Positions 1 through 8,983 of a stretch of DNA of 41,681 nucleotides are shown one piece after another. The stretch comes from Candidatus Ligilactobacillus faecavium (GTDB lineage Bacteria; Bacillota; Bacilli; Lactobacillales; Lactobacillaceae), in assembly GCA_019120355.1 (NCBI GenBank), contig DWVG01000058.1:1-41681 (forward strand). The letters are read 5' to 3'. Below the pieces are notes generated by a model. It was given only the letters and a program-made list of their open reading frames with translations. It made no database searches and was not told the DNA's origin. Both the position numbers and the translations under genes were made by a program. The first letter of the stretch is position 1, and each line of letters opens with the position of its first letter.

Positions 1-40
1 TGCAGCCCTTCAAGGACCGCAGCCTATTTCTTATCTTAAA

Positions 41-817
41 TTAATCTTCTGTTTTTTCTTTTGCTTTTTGCTGTTTTTCAAGCCGGTGAGCCATCAAAAA
101 CGTGGTGATCATGATGACGCAAATGACCGCAACGGCTGAATACAGCACCAGCATACATTCAGAAACAAAAATCTTCGCGTTGATACAATATCCAATTCCG
201 GCATGGACCTTCGCCAGCAGAACAAATAACGCCAGGTCACTCCCAAACATTCCGAAGAACAACGTGTTAAAGGTCATTCCCATAATTTGCGAGCCGATGT
301 TGCTTCCGCTTTGATAAAGTTTTTTCTTGGTAATGTCAGGGTTTTGATCGATAATTTCTTGCAACCCGCTTGAAATGGCGATCGCGGCTTCTGAAATTGC
401 TCCCAGCGTACTTAAAATCGCCGTTGAGATTGCTAACTTTTCAAAGTTGATCCCAATCAAAAGGTTGAATGCTTCGATTTCATCCGACTGTTCCGTTGAA
501 AAGCCTTTGATCTGAGCCCAGTGATCCATTGGAACGATCATGATGATCATGACGACCAGGACAATGATCGTTGCTTCAAACGCAATGTTGGTTGAGCGAT
601 CATCGCTGTTTCCCATATAAATGGTCGTCGCCAAAATACAGATCCCAGCAAACAACGAAACCAGCAGCGGGGGAAAGCCGCTTGAAATTAAAATAACGGT
701 TACGAATAAAATTCCGAAGTTCAGCAAAACGCTAAAGAACGATGACGTTCCCTGCTTTCCGCCAAAAACCATCATTAAAACTGCTAAGACGATCGTTAAT
801 GCTAAAATTGACGGCAT
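41..817 (-). CDS. YibE/F-like multipass membrane protein
   Basis: 258 aa, multiple TM segments; ATGA overlap with the upstream YibE/F-like gene. Confidence 0.8.
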   Translation of the reverse strand: MPSILALTIVLAVLMMVFGGKQGTSSFFSVLLNFGILFVTVILISSGFPPLLVSLFAGICILATTIYMGNSDDRSTNIAFEATIIVLVVMIIMIVPMDHWAQIKGFSTEQSDEIEAFNLLIGINFEKLAISTAILSTLGAISEAAIAISSGLQEIIDQNPDITKKKLYQSGSNIGSQIMGMTFNTLFFGMFGSDLALFVLLAKVHAGIGYCINAKIFVSECMLVLYSAVAVICVIMITTFLMAHRLEKQQKAKEKTED

Positions 818-1917
818 TAGTCAGCCCTCCTTCCGCTTAAGAACCGCGAACAGAGGAAACTTGCAGTCGGAATCACTAAAGTAATTCCGATTCCACTGAT
901 CAATGCCTGAGCGACCCCAAGGCCCATTGCCCACGCGAAGGTATACCCGTAAGTATTTCCTGTTCTGAAGTAGAGAACGGCAATTGCAAATGTTTCAGCA
1001 AAGAAGATCATTAACAGAACGTTGATAAGCGGTCCCATGATTGCATGACCAACTCCTTGTCCTGATTTAAACAACTGCTTGGCTGAAATCTCCGGCTGCG
1101 TCCGTTTGAGTTCAAACAATGTTGAAACGATATCGGTCGATGCATCCAAAACTGCCCCTAACAGTCCAATGATCGTTGCCGACAAGAAAAGCTGTTCTGG
1201 TTGCTGGGTCGCGTAATCAAGCGCTTCATAATGGATTCCATTATTTCCTGTTAAATTCAGAATCCCGACTCCGATCGCCATTGCCATCGTCGTTCCAATT
1301 ACAATTGACAGGAATGAAACCAGCGTTTGCTTATTCCACCCGATAACAAGAATCAGTGATAACCCTGTAAATAATACCGCACTGATTGCAAACAACCAGA
1401 AGAAATTCGTAAAGTCAAAATCAACGTCCATCTGAACGAAAATTAAGAAGATCACAAAGTTAATTGCCACACTTAACAATGCCCTTAATCCTTTTGCATG
1501 CATTGTGAGGTAAAGTAATCCAACGACTAACCAAAGCATCATTACTAGATATGTATCCCGCTTATAGTGCGAAATGACCGCGGTCAGTTTACCGCCATCA
1601 TGGTGCAGCTTCAAGAAGACCTGTTGTCCCTTAAAGTATTCCTGATCATAAGCGCCTGACTTGGAAAATTGATTCTTCAAATGGATGATTTCGCCTTTGC
1701 GCGAACCATTAATGATTTTAAGCGTTAATGACTGTTCGGTTGTTTCGTCTTTATTTTCGTATGCGTCTTCGGTTTGAACCGGCTTGGCATTTTCAACCTT
1801 AATGACCCGTCCAATATCTTGTTTGTACAAAAACGCATCATGCGAAGTGAAGAAGTAAAGTACTAATCCACTTAACAAAAGAACAATTACCTCAATCAAT
1901 GTTCTTTTTTTACTCAT
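817..1917 (-). CDS. YibE/F-like membrane protein; start probably MSKKRTLIEV at 1917 (RBS AGGTGAT), not the ORF-track start at 1956
   Basis: N-terminal TM, extracytoplasmic domain and several C-terminal TMs; paired with the next gene. Confidence 0.8.
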   Translation of the reverse strand: MSKKRTLIEVIVLLLSGLVLYFFTSHDAFLYKQDIGRVIKVENAKPVQTEDAYENKDETTEQSLTLKIINGSRKGEIIHLKNQFSKSGAYDQEYFKGQQVFLKLHHDGGKLTAVISHYKRDTYLVMMLWLVVGLLYLTMHAKGLRALLSVAINFVIFLIFVQMDVDFDFTNFFWLFAISAVLFTGLSLILVIGWNKQTLVSFLSIVIGTTMAMAIGVGILNLTGNNGIHYEALDYATQQPEQLFLSATIIGLLGAVLDASTDIVSTLFELKRTQPEISAKQLFKSGQGVGHAIMGPLINVLLMIFFAETFAIAVLYFRTGNTYGYTFAWAMGLGVAQALISGIGITLVIPTASFLCSRFLSGRRAD

Positions 1918-1999
1918 AAATATCACCTCGATGACAACCTCTAAGATAGCATTCATTTAAATAAAATAAAAGTGATATTCATGTTAAATTTCGAACACA

Positions 2000-2031
2000 A
2001 AAAAGAAGAATCCGTGAACCGGATTCTTCTT
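2000..2031 (-). terminator. Rho-independent terminator of nagB
   Basis: 12-bp stem AAGAAGAATCCG/CGGATTCTTCTT, U-run on the minus strand. Confidence 0.9.
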
Positions 2032-2051
2032 CAAATTTTCAAAACCTTGTA

Positions 2052-2771
2052 TTAGTTTAATTTACTCCGATCAAGCAAAGCTGCGGCTGCTTCATCAATG
2101 ATTACCGTCACGTTTGGATGCTTTTGCAAAACGCTAGCCGGGACATCCGTTGTAACTGGTCCCTGGATCATCTTTTGAATTGCTTCAGCCTTCTTGTCAC
2201 CGTATGCTTCAAGCAAAATATGTTTAGCTGTCATGATCGAACCGATTCCCATTGAATATGCTTCTTTCGGAACATCTTCTTCACGTTCAAAGAACCGTGA
2301 GTTGGCATCGATCGTTGATTGGGTCAACTTGATCTTGTGGGTTGTTGAGTCAAATGGCGTGCCAGGTTCATTAAACCCAATGTGGCCATTCCGTCCCAAT
2401 CCTAAAAGTTGTAAATCAATTGGATTTTCTTCAATAATTTTGTCATACCGTGCTGTTTCAGCTGCAGCATCCATGTTCGTCCCGTCCGGAACATATGAGT
2501 GTTTGAATTTCTTGTACTTGAAAAGATGTTCATTCATAAAATAGTGGTAACTTTGATCATTATCTGGAGTTAAGCCAACATATTCATCCAAGTTTACTGA
2601 AACGCAGTCAGAAAAATCTAAATCACTTGCAACGATATCTTCATAGGTTGTGATCGGCGTACTGCCAGTTGCCAAGCCAAATACCTTGGCTCCGTTCTTC
2701 ATTTCGTTTTCGTATAATTTGAGAGCTTCTTTTCCGCCTTCATTTTGATCCTTAACAATAATAACTTTCAT
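2052..2771 (-). CDS. nagB: glucosamine-6-phosphate deaminase; start MKVIIVKD at 2771
   Basis: Motifs [41 protein letters not shown]. The 2840 ORF start lies upstream of the promoter. Confidence 0.95.
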   Translation of the reverse strand: MKVIIVKDQNEGGKEALKLYENEMKNGAKVFGLATGSTPITTYEDIVASDLDFSDCVSVNLDEYVGLTPDNDQSYHYFMNEHLFKYKKFKHSYVPDGTNMDAAAETARYDKIIEENPIDLQLLGLGRNGHIGFNEPGTPFDSTTHKIKLTQSTIDANSRFFEREEDVPKEAYSMGIGSIMTAKHILLEAYGDKKAEAIQKMIQGPVTTDVPASVLQKHPNVTVIIDEAAAALLDRSKLN

Positions 2772-2800
2772 CAAAATAACTCCCTTTCGTTCATCTATTT

Positions 2801-2840
2801 GGTATAGTCCAATTATACGATGGACTATACCTTTTTTCAA
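2801..2840 (-). promoter_or_regulatory. nagB promoter (TTGAAA-17-TATAAT) flanked by inverted GGTATAGTCC operator-like repeats
   Basis: -35 at 2835-2840, -10 at 2812-2817, inverted repeat 2801-2810 / 2822-2831. Confidence 0.75.
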
Positions 2841-2876
2841 CCCCTTTTCGAATTTATTCTGATTGATATATCAGCT

Positions 2877-2905
2877 TTGTTATCGTTTTCGCAGTATGGT
2901 ATGAT
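2877..2905 (+). promoter_or_regulatory. Promoter of the small ORF: TTGTTA-17-TATGAT with TGn extended -10
   Basis: Direct reading. Confidence 0.65.
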
Positions 2906-2950
2906 AAAGACAAAGGAATCCTGATTTATTTAATGAAGGGAGAAATCAAC

Positions 2951-3187
2951 ATGAGTGAAGATGTATTTTTTAACCCTGGGCAATCAATTTCAAGCGACTT
3001 TGATTATAATAAAGCCTATGTCGCTGCTCAGATTTACCATGAAAAAGTAAAAAAGCCCGTGCTCGTTGTTAAAGAAGAAGACAATAAGCCATTCATCGTT
3101 TTCAATGAAGAAGCGGCCATTGAAGAGGAACACCAAGAAGAACAAAACGCTAAACAATATAAAGTTGTTAAACGGATTGACGATTAA
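2951..3187 (+). CDS. Small acidic conserved-type hypothetical protein (78 aa, MSEDVFFNPGQ...)
   Basis: RBS GAAGGGAG, own promoter and strong terminator. Confidence 0.75.
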   Translation: MSEDVFFNPGQSISSDFDYNKAYVAAQIYHEKVKKPVLVVKEEDNKPFIVFNEEAAIEEEHQEEQNAKQYKVVKRIDD

Positions 3188-3192
3188 AAATC

Positions 3193-3228
3193 AACCCGGC
3201 GGTGATGAAAATCACGGCCGGGTTTTTT
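3193..3228 (+). terminator. Rho-independent terminator of the small ORF
   Basis: AACCCGGCGGTGAT-GAAA-ATCACGGCCGGGTT followed by T-run. Confidence 0.9.
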
Positions 3229-3245
3229 GATTATCTTGATTTTTG

Positions 3246-3298
3246 TTTTAGAAGTTTTTAGAACTTTAATTTTATTTTAGAACTTTTTAGAACTTTTA
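3246..3298. repeat. Four TTTTAGAA(C/G) motifs arranged as two degenerate direct repeats
   Basis: Motif A positions at 3250, 3260, 3279, 3289. Confidence 0.7.
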
Positions 3299-3300
3299 TC

Positions 3301-3335
3301 AAAAAATGAGCTTCCATCCAAAATGAAAGCTCATT
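3301..3335 (-). terminator. Rho-independent terminator of the xpaC/telA module
   Basis: AATGAGCTT/AAGCTCATT with U-run on the minus strand. Confidence 0.8.
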
Positions 3336-3342
3336 ATCATTT

Positions 3343-4128
3343 TTATTCCTTCAACGCATCCCGTTCATCTTCCGTTACCTGAACAAAATCATCGCGGAAC
3401 TGATGCGAAATTGTCGCCAATTGCTCCTTAGCATTTTCAACCAGCTGTTTATCCTCATCCGATTCCACCACGTTGTCATCTAAATCCACAATCGCTTTGA
3501 CTTTATCCACATAGTCTTTCAAATGTGAATACAAAAAGTCATTCATTTTCAACAACATCCGCGGCGAATCGATCAGTTCGTTAAAAATGGCATGGATCAT
3601 CGTCAAATCTTTATCATACGAATCAACTTTATGTTCCATCAAATCTTTAACTGATTGAAGATACTGATAACTTTTATAGTATTTCCGCATTTCACTCTTA
3701 AAGAAGGATAGCTCTTCATTTGAAAGTTTGGATTCACGCAGCTTCTCTTCATTAAAGTGCAATTTATCATCAGAAAGACTGTTGACGATTTCGGGGTATT
3801 TCTGCAATTGTCGAAGCATTACTCCTCGATGAATTCCTCCAATAATAACTCCAATAATGAGTAGCATTACCATCAACATAAAAAATATTAAAAAAAATCC
3901 ATCACTCATCAGCCGCCGACCAAAAATAATCAACGTACTGATAATTGTCAACCCTGGGCCAATCACCATATATGAATTAAAAATATCAAAAAAGAATAAA
4001 CTTCCAAGAACTGCCGTCATATAAATCGGAAAAATTTCACCCTTCACCCCAAATACAATCGAAAGGACTAAAAGAATCAACGCAATTCCAATCCTCACAG
4101 GATGGAAGTTATCAATTGCCTGCCGCAT
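3343..4128 (-). CDS. XpaC-like (5-bromo-4-chloroindolyl phosphate hydrolysis family) membrane protein
   Basis: N-terminal TMs then helical cytoplasmic domain; linked to telA/yaaN-like gene as in Bacillus. Confidence 0.75.
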   Translation of the reverse strand: MRQAIDNFHPVRIGIALILLVLSIVFGVKGEIFPIYMTAVLGSLFFFDIFNSYMVIGPGLTIISTLIIFGRRLMSDGFFLIFFMLMVMLLIIGVIIGGIHRGVMLRQLQKYPEIVNSLSDDKLHFNEEKLRESKLSNEELSFFKSEMRKYYKSYQYLQSVKDLMEHKVDSYDKDLTMIHAIFNELIDSPRMLLKMNDFLYSHLKDYVDKVKAIVDLDDNVVESDEDKQLVENAKEQLATISHQFRDDFVQVTEDERDALKE

Positions 4129-4728
4129 TTAATTATCCTCCTGTTCGTAATTTGCAAGTGGATCTTGCGTATCCATTGTCACTCCATTTGAACTTTGAAC
4201 TTGATGGATATCGATTTTAATTCCACTATCACCGTTATCCGGAGCAAATTGTAATTTAAGATCATCATATGGATAAACTACAAAACATTTATCAAATTCG
4301 TAAGTTTTACTTATTTTAACGTGATTTAACGAATTACGAACATGATCAAATGGCGGTTGTTCAAGTCTTTTTTTAGAAGCTAAATCAGTAATGCTTTGGG
4401 CTTCGCTCCCATTATCATAGACTTTTACAAAATCACTATCGACACTTGTATACTTTGCTTCATCTTGATCCAAATCATCAGTATTAACCTGACATTTTAC
4501 CAACAAATAACGTGCATTACTGTTTGCTGAAGGTCGCGGATCTTTAAGAATTTGGTACCCTAAAACCTTATATTCAACACTATTGCTATCAAAACCAGTT
4601 TTATTAACTGGGCAAAAAGCATAAAGATTGCTGCTGCTATTCAATTGGCTTGAATTGGCAGCATTTACAACTTCACTATTAAAAAATATCATTAATAGTG
4701 TAATCAAAAAATAAACAACTTTTTTCAT
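4129..4728 (-). CDS. Secreted protein, probable DUF4352-like Ig fold
   Basis: Signal peptide MKKVVYFLITLLMIFFNSEVVNA; strand-rich domain resembling the C-terminus of the neighbouring ORF. Confidence 0.6.
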   Translation of the reverse strand: MKKVVYFLITLLMIFFNSEVVNAANSSQLNSSSNLYAFCPVNKTGFDSNSVEYKVLGYQILKDPRPSANSNARYLLVKCQVNTDDLDQDEAKYTSVDSDFVKVYDNGSEAQSITDLASKKRLEQPPFDHVRNSLNHVKISKTYEFDKCFVVYPYDDLKLQFAPDNGDSGIKIDIHQVQSSNGVTMDTQDPLANYEQEDN

Positions 4729-5045
4729 TACTGAAGAACCTCCAATTTCTGAGGATCAAACTTTAAAATATAAGCTGGTTGATTATTAAATTCATCCGGT
4801 TTACCTTGTAAATCAAAATCAGTGTAAATTAAGTAACCGGTCTTTTTTTCATTTGAAAGACTAAATACAACATTAAAAGTTAACTTTTTACCTGTGCCTT
4901 CAGTCATCGGATTACAATAATCATCCTCATCATCCAATTGATTGACAACTGGTGAGTTCTTTCCTCCTACTGAAAGAATCGTCGCATTTAACGGACTTTG
5001 AGCATATTCGTCCCCGTCGGAAAGGATATTCTTATCCGTTGTCAT
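4728..5045 (-). CDS. C-terminal half of an Ig-like (DUF4352-like) domain; likely the continuation of 5042..5923 after a frameshift
   Basis: No signal peptide or TM; starts mid-domain; ATGA overlap with upstream stop. Confidence 0.6.
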   Translation of the reverse strand: MTTDKNILSDGDEYAQSPLNATILSVGGKNSPVVNQLDDEDDYCNPMTEGTGKKLTFNVVFSLSNEKKTGYLIYTDFDLQGKPDEFNNQPAYILKFDPQKLEVLQ

Positions 5046-5923
5046 ATAGAAATTTCCAACTTCTGATCTGAACTTTTGGATAAAAGAGTTACATTGAAAA
5101 TTACAACATTTTTCCCAGACTTCGTTTGTCCACGATATGCTTTATTAACCGTCAAGTTAATTTTTTTAGCGACGTATGCTTGGTTGTATTTCAAATCCTT
5201 CCATTTAAAGTATTGAGAGTTATCGGGTTCCGCGTTAAAATTATCTGACGATGTAGTCGAGTTTGTCTTTTGTCCGATAAATTGACTTACAAACGCATCG
5301 ATTCCCGGATTAAACCCCAATGTACAAACCAGTCCACAAAACAGTAATATTCCACCCAATAAAGATTCCCACTTAAAAGAGGAAACTTGCAGATCCTGTT
5401 CATTTAATTTAATTTCATTTGATTTCCGTGCTAATTGATTTAACCGAGTAACAAATTCTTGAAACTCATTCTTATCAACCGTCTTAATTCGGAATCGTTC
5501 TTTTCCTGAAGAAAGCATCCGTAATTTTCCTTTTGAAGTATAACAAAAGGCATTTTGATATTTAATTGTCAAAATACCTTGGTTGCATGTGATTTCTACC
5601 ATGGAAAATGGAATATAAATCATCTGTAATTTCCGTCCAGAATTAATCCAAAGTCCTTGATCATTGCTATCAATTGCGAATGCAACTTGTCCGTAATTCT
5701 TATATGAATGAATTAAACCAAAAACTACCAAGCATCCAAGGATGATTGCGCTTGCGCTAATACAATGGCCAAACCAATTAAGGGAACCGCCTGCGGACTG
5801 ATATTGTAATTCAAACGTTACCGATAATATTCCCAAAATAAAAACGAAAACTGCAGTTCCAAGGCACAAATCAGTCTTACTTTCCTTTTTAAAATGAACC
5901 GCACTTTGATACTCTCTTTTCAT
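5042..5923 (-). CDS. Membrane protein with two N-terminal TMs, PH-like domain, third TM and truncated extracellular Ig-like domain
   Basis: TM segments near the N-terminus and around LLGGILLFCGLVCTLGF; stop at ...QKLEISI* inside a strand-rich domain. Confidence 0.6.
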   Translation of the reverse strand: MKREYQSAVHFKKESKTDLCLGTAVFVFILGILSVTFELQYQSAGGSLNWFGHCISASAIILGCLVVFGLIHSYKNYGQVAFAIDSNDQGLWINSGRKLQMIYIPFSMVEITCNQGILTIKYQNAFCYTSKGKLRMLSSGKERFRIKTVDKNEFQEFVTRLNQLARKSNEIKLNEQDLQVSSFKWESLLGGILLFCGLVCTLGFNPGIDAFVSQFIGQKTNSTTSSDNFNAEPDNSQYFKWKDLKYNQAYVAKKINLTVNKAYRGQTKSGKNVVIFNVTLLSKSSDQKLEISI

Positions 5924-5930
5924 CGACTTA

Positions 5931-7067
5931 TTACTCCGTCTTTGAATCAGAAGGAATCAAAGCCGTTTTCAGGTGGTCTTCCATCTGTGCTAATTCGCCT
6001 TCAATTGCTTGCCGCTTTTGGGTTCCTTCACTTTGAATCTGCATTACTTCTTGAATTGTTGAAATTAAGTTTTCTTGGGTTTCTTTCAACGTATCGACAT
6101 CAACCAAGCCGCGTTGGGAAGCCTTGGCAACATCGACCGTTGATTCATGCAACATTTCGCTATTCTTCTTCAACAGCTCATTGGTAGTATTCGCAACTGC
6201 ATCCTGCGCTTTGACAGCATCTTTTTGGCTTAACAACGACAATGCGATTGCGACCTGATTTTTCCACAATGGAATTGCCGTTGTAATTGATGACTGGATC
6301 TTTTCACTTAAAACGGAGTTGTTATTTTGAATCAGCCGGATCTGCGGGGCTTGTTGGATCGTAATTTCACGCGTCAGCATCAAATCCGATAACCGGTGAT
6401 CTAAACGGTCGGCTTGGGCTTTCATATCTTGAAGATTTTGAACGTCCATTTGGTCTGCCTTGCCAGCATCCACATCTGCTTGAAGCGTAGCCATTTCCTT
6501 GTTTAATTCATCCCGCCGAATTTGGCCACCAACAATCAGTGTATTTAATTGTTGGAAGTATTTTTGATTTGCGGTATACATTTCATCCAGCATATCGTTA
6601 TTTTTCAGCAGGTCATTTTCCTGATTTTCAAGTTTGGTTGCGATTTTGCCGATTTGCGCACTGACTTCCTGATACTTCGCCGTCATTTCAAAAACGGAAT
6701 CCTTAATTTTCTTGAATAGCCGGAAAATTTTGGGTTTCTTGTCACCGGAAAGCTTTTCGGGATCCGCACTGTTTAAGCTGGTAACTAAGCTTTGAAGGGT
6801 ATCGCCAATTTCACCGACTTCCTTGCTTTTGACATTGCCAATCACCTCGTCAGTAAATTGCGACATTTGGTCTTGAACTTCCTTACCGTAATCGGTAATT
6901 GCATTTTGACGTGAATCTTTTAACGCCACGGCATAGTTTTGCGCTTGAACTAATTGTTCCGGCGTTAATTTCGCTTTGATTTTTAACAGGTCTTCATCTT
7001 TAACCGCCACTTCGGTTGGCAAACTTTGACCATTGGTGATCGTTAATGGTTCGCTTTCATTATTCAT
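5931..7067 (-). CDS. TelA/YaaN-family (toxic anion resistance) protein
   Basis: 378 aa helical protein with family motifs (LTREITIQQAPQIRLIQNNN, IPLWKNQVAIAL). Confidence 0.9.
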   Translation of the reverse strand: MNNESEPLTITNGQSLPTEVAVKDEDLLKIKAKLTPEQLVQAQNYAVALKDSRQNAITDYGKEVQDQMSQFTDEVIGNVKSKEVGEIGDTLQSLVTSLNSADPEKLSGDKKPKIFRLFKKIKDSVFEMTAKYQEVSAQIGKIATKLENQENDLLKNNDMLDEMYTANQKYFQQLNTLIVGGQIRRDELNKEMATLQADVDAGKADQMDVQNLQDMKAQADRLDHRLSDLMLTREITIQQAPQIRLIQNNNSVLSEKIQSSITTAIPLWKNQVAIALSLLSQKDAVKAQDAVANTTNELLKKNSEMLHESTVDVAKASQRGLVDVDTLKETQENLISTIQEVMQIQSEGTQKRQAIEGELAQMEDHLKTALIPSDSKTE

Positions 7068-7122
7068 CTAAATATCTCCCTCTAGATTCTTCATTAAAAA
7101 TTCATAAAGTTAACTAATAAAG

Positions 7123-7152
7123 ATTATATCTTAACTCAAATCCGGATTTCAA
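7123..7152 (-). promoter_or_regulatory. Promoter of the telA module: TTGAAA-18-TATAAT
   Basis: -10 at 7123-7128, -35 at 7147-7152. Confidence 0.65.
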
Positions 7153-7191
7153 TATTAAGTTAAAGCTTATTGATCAATATTAACGGGTAAC

Positions 7192-7222
7192 AAAAAAGCC
7201 ATGGATAAAATCCATGACTTTT
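7192..7222 (-). terminator. Terminator of rplM-rpsI
   Basis: Hairpin around GCCATGGAT/ATCCATG with U-run. Confidence 0.85.
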
Positions 7223-7243
7223 GTTCGATAATATGAAGTAATA

Positions 7244-7636
7244 TTAACGCTTTGAGAATTGTGAAGCCTTACGAGCTTTCTTAAGACCTGGTTTCCGACG
7301 TTCCTTCATCCGAGCGTCACGTGTTAATAAACCGCTCTTCTTTAATGCAGGACGGAAGTCTGGGTCAACTTGAAGTAAAGCACGTGCAATTCCGTGACGA
7401 GTTGCACCAGCTTGACCTGAGAAGCCACCACCATTAACGTTAACTAAAACATCGTATTGACCTTCTGTTTCAGTAACCTTAAATGGAGCGATCATAACTT
7501 CACGCAAGTTTGCAAATGGAATGTATTCTTCTGCTGGTTTACCGTTCATCGTGATTTTTCCTGAACCAGGAACTAAACGAACACGAGCAACGGAATTTTT
7601 ACGACGGCCTGTGCCTTGATATTGTACTTGAGCCAA
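7244..7636 (-). CDS. rpsI: 30S ribosomal protein S9
   Basis: Typical sequence ending [14 protein letters not shown]. Confidence 0.98.
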   Translation of the reverse strand: MAQVQYQGTGRRKNSVARVRLVPGSGKITMNGKPAEEYIPFANLREVMIAPFKVTETEGQYDVLVNVNGGGFSGQAGATRHGIARALLQVDPDFRPALKKSGLLTRDARMKERRKPGLKKARKASQFSKR

Positions 7637-7652
7637 TTTAAAATTCCTCCTA

Positions 7653-8096
7653 CTAGATTAAGTTTGTGATGTCTAATACTTCTGGTTGTTGTGCTTCATG
7701 CTTGTGTTCTGCACCACGGTATACATGCAACTTCTTAAGTTGTTGCTTACCTAAAGTACCCTTTGGAAGCATGCCGCGAACTGATAATTCGATTAATTTT
7801 TCTGGATCTTTTTCACGGTAATCACCAGCTGTGCGTGCCTTCAATCCACCTGGATGCAATGTGTGGTGGTAGTATACTTTCTTTTCGGCTTTCTTACCTG
7901 TTAATGCTACCTTATCAGCATTGATAACAATCACAAAGTCACCTGTATCAACGTTTGGTGTAAATTGTGGCTTGTTCTTACCACGTAAAACTGAAGCAAC
8001 GACTGTAGATAAACGTCCCAAAGGAACATCTGTAGCATCTACGACATACCATTTACGTTCTACTTCACCTGGTTTTGCAATATATGTTGTACGCAC
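7653..8096 (-). CDS. rplM: 50S ribosomal protein L13, GTG start at 8096
   Basis: [21 protein letters not shown]; the ORF-track ATG at 8111 is part of its own RBS (ATGGAGG). Confidence 0.95.
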   Translation of the reverse strand: MRTTYIAKPGEVERKWYVVDATDVPLGRLSTVVASVLRGKNKPQFTPNVDTGDFVIVINADKVALTGKKAEKKVYYHHTLHPGGLKARTAGDYREKDPEKLIELSVRGMLPKGTLGKQQLKKLHVYRGAEHKHEAQQPEVLDITNLI

Positions 8097-8114
8097 GGTT
8101 AATTCCTCCATCTT

Positions 8115-8172
8115 TTATGCTTGTTTGACATACAATAGTTTTAACGGGGCTATTGTGGGGCAAACAATACCA
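8115..8172 (-). ncRNA. L13 leader (cis-regulatory RNA upstream of rplM)
   Basis: Nested stems TTGTTTG/CAAACAA (8121-8127 / 8161-8167) and ACAATAG/CTATTGT (8132-8138 / 8150-8156) directly before the rplM RBS. Confidence 0.75.
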
Positions 8173-8178
8173 AGTACT

Positions 8179-8207
8179 ATATTACGATTAATCCCTATAT
8201 TAGTCAA
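8179..8207 (-). promoter_or_regulatory. rplM-rpsI promoter TTGACT-17-TAATAT
   Basis: -35 8202-8207, -10 8179-8184. Confidence 0.7.
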
Positions 8208-8229
8208 TATTTCAAAGAAATTTTATCTC

Positions 8230-8982
8230 CTAATCGTAATAGACCTCTTTCAAATATAATCCTGAAGCCGGGGCCGTTTCCCGCGCTTCATTCCGATCTT
8301 TGACTTCATATAACCTTAAGAAGTCGTGAACTGGGCGTTTGCCCCGTCCAATCTCAAGCAACGTGGCAACCATAATCCGGACTTGATTATATAAAAAGCC
8401 ATTTCCTGCAAATTCAAAGATCAATTCATTTTGAGCTTCGTCCCGCCGAACAGTTGCATCATAAACCGTTCGGACATGACTTTTAACATTGCTGCCCGAT
8501 GCACAAAAGCTCGTAAAATCATGGGTCCCAATCACATCCGGCAACGCGGCCTTGATCTTTTCAAGGTCGACCGGATATTTGTAATGCCCCGTATAATTTC
8601 GTTTAAACGGATCAACAAAATAGCTTTGACTAACCCGATACATATACCGTTTGCCATGGGTCGTGAACCGGGCATGAAAATCGTCCGGCACAATTTCACA
8701 ATCGACCACAACACAGTCCAACGGCAGCATACTATTCAACGCCTTCAGCATGCTATCAGCACTCATTTCATGCGGAAAATCAAAATGAACAACTTGCCCC
8801 AGCGCATGAACTCCTGAATCAGTTCGGCCAGAACCGAAAATCGGGATGAATTCGTCCTTTTTGCTCATCTTATTCACAGCCCGTTCAAGAACGGATTGCA
8901 CCGTCCGTTGATGAGGCTGCGATTGAAACCCAGCAAAATTCGTTCCATCATATGCAATTGTAATTTTATATCTCTTTGTCAT
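8230..8982 (-). CDS. truA: tRNA pseudouridine(38-40) synthase
   Basis: [23 protein letters not shown] motifs. Confidence 0.96.
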   Translation of the reverse strand: MTKRYKITIAYDGTNFAGFQSQPHQRTVQSVLERAVNKMSKKDEFIPIFGSGRTDSGVHALGQVVHFDFPHEMSADSMLKALNSMLPLDCVVVDCEIVPDDFHARFTTHGKRYMYRVSQSYFVDPFKRNYTGHYKYPVDLEKIKAALPDVIGTHDFTSFCASGSNVKSHVRTVYDATVRRDEAQNELIFEFAGNGFLYNQVRIMVATLLEIGRGKRPVHDFLRLYEVKDRNEARETAPASGLYLKEVYYD

Positions 8983-8983
8983 C

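Noticed and set aside
102-884. Plus-strand ORFs antisense to the YibE/F genes
   Set aside because: No RBS or family resemblance; typical shadow ORFs of membrane-protein coding DNA
2772-2840. N-terminal extension of nagB in the ORF track
   Set aside because: Lies over the promoter and operators; MKVIIVKD start has the RBS
5042-5060. Programmed -1 frameshift at GGAAATTTCTATATGA
   Set aside because: The in-frame codons (GAA ATT TCT) do not form an X-XXY-YYZ slippery heptamer allowing -1 re-pairing; an indel or translational coupling is simpler
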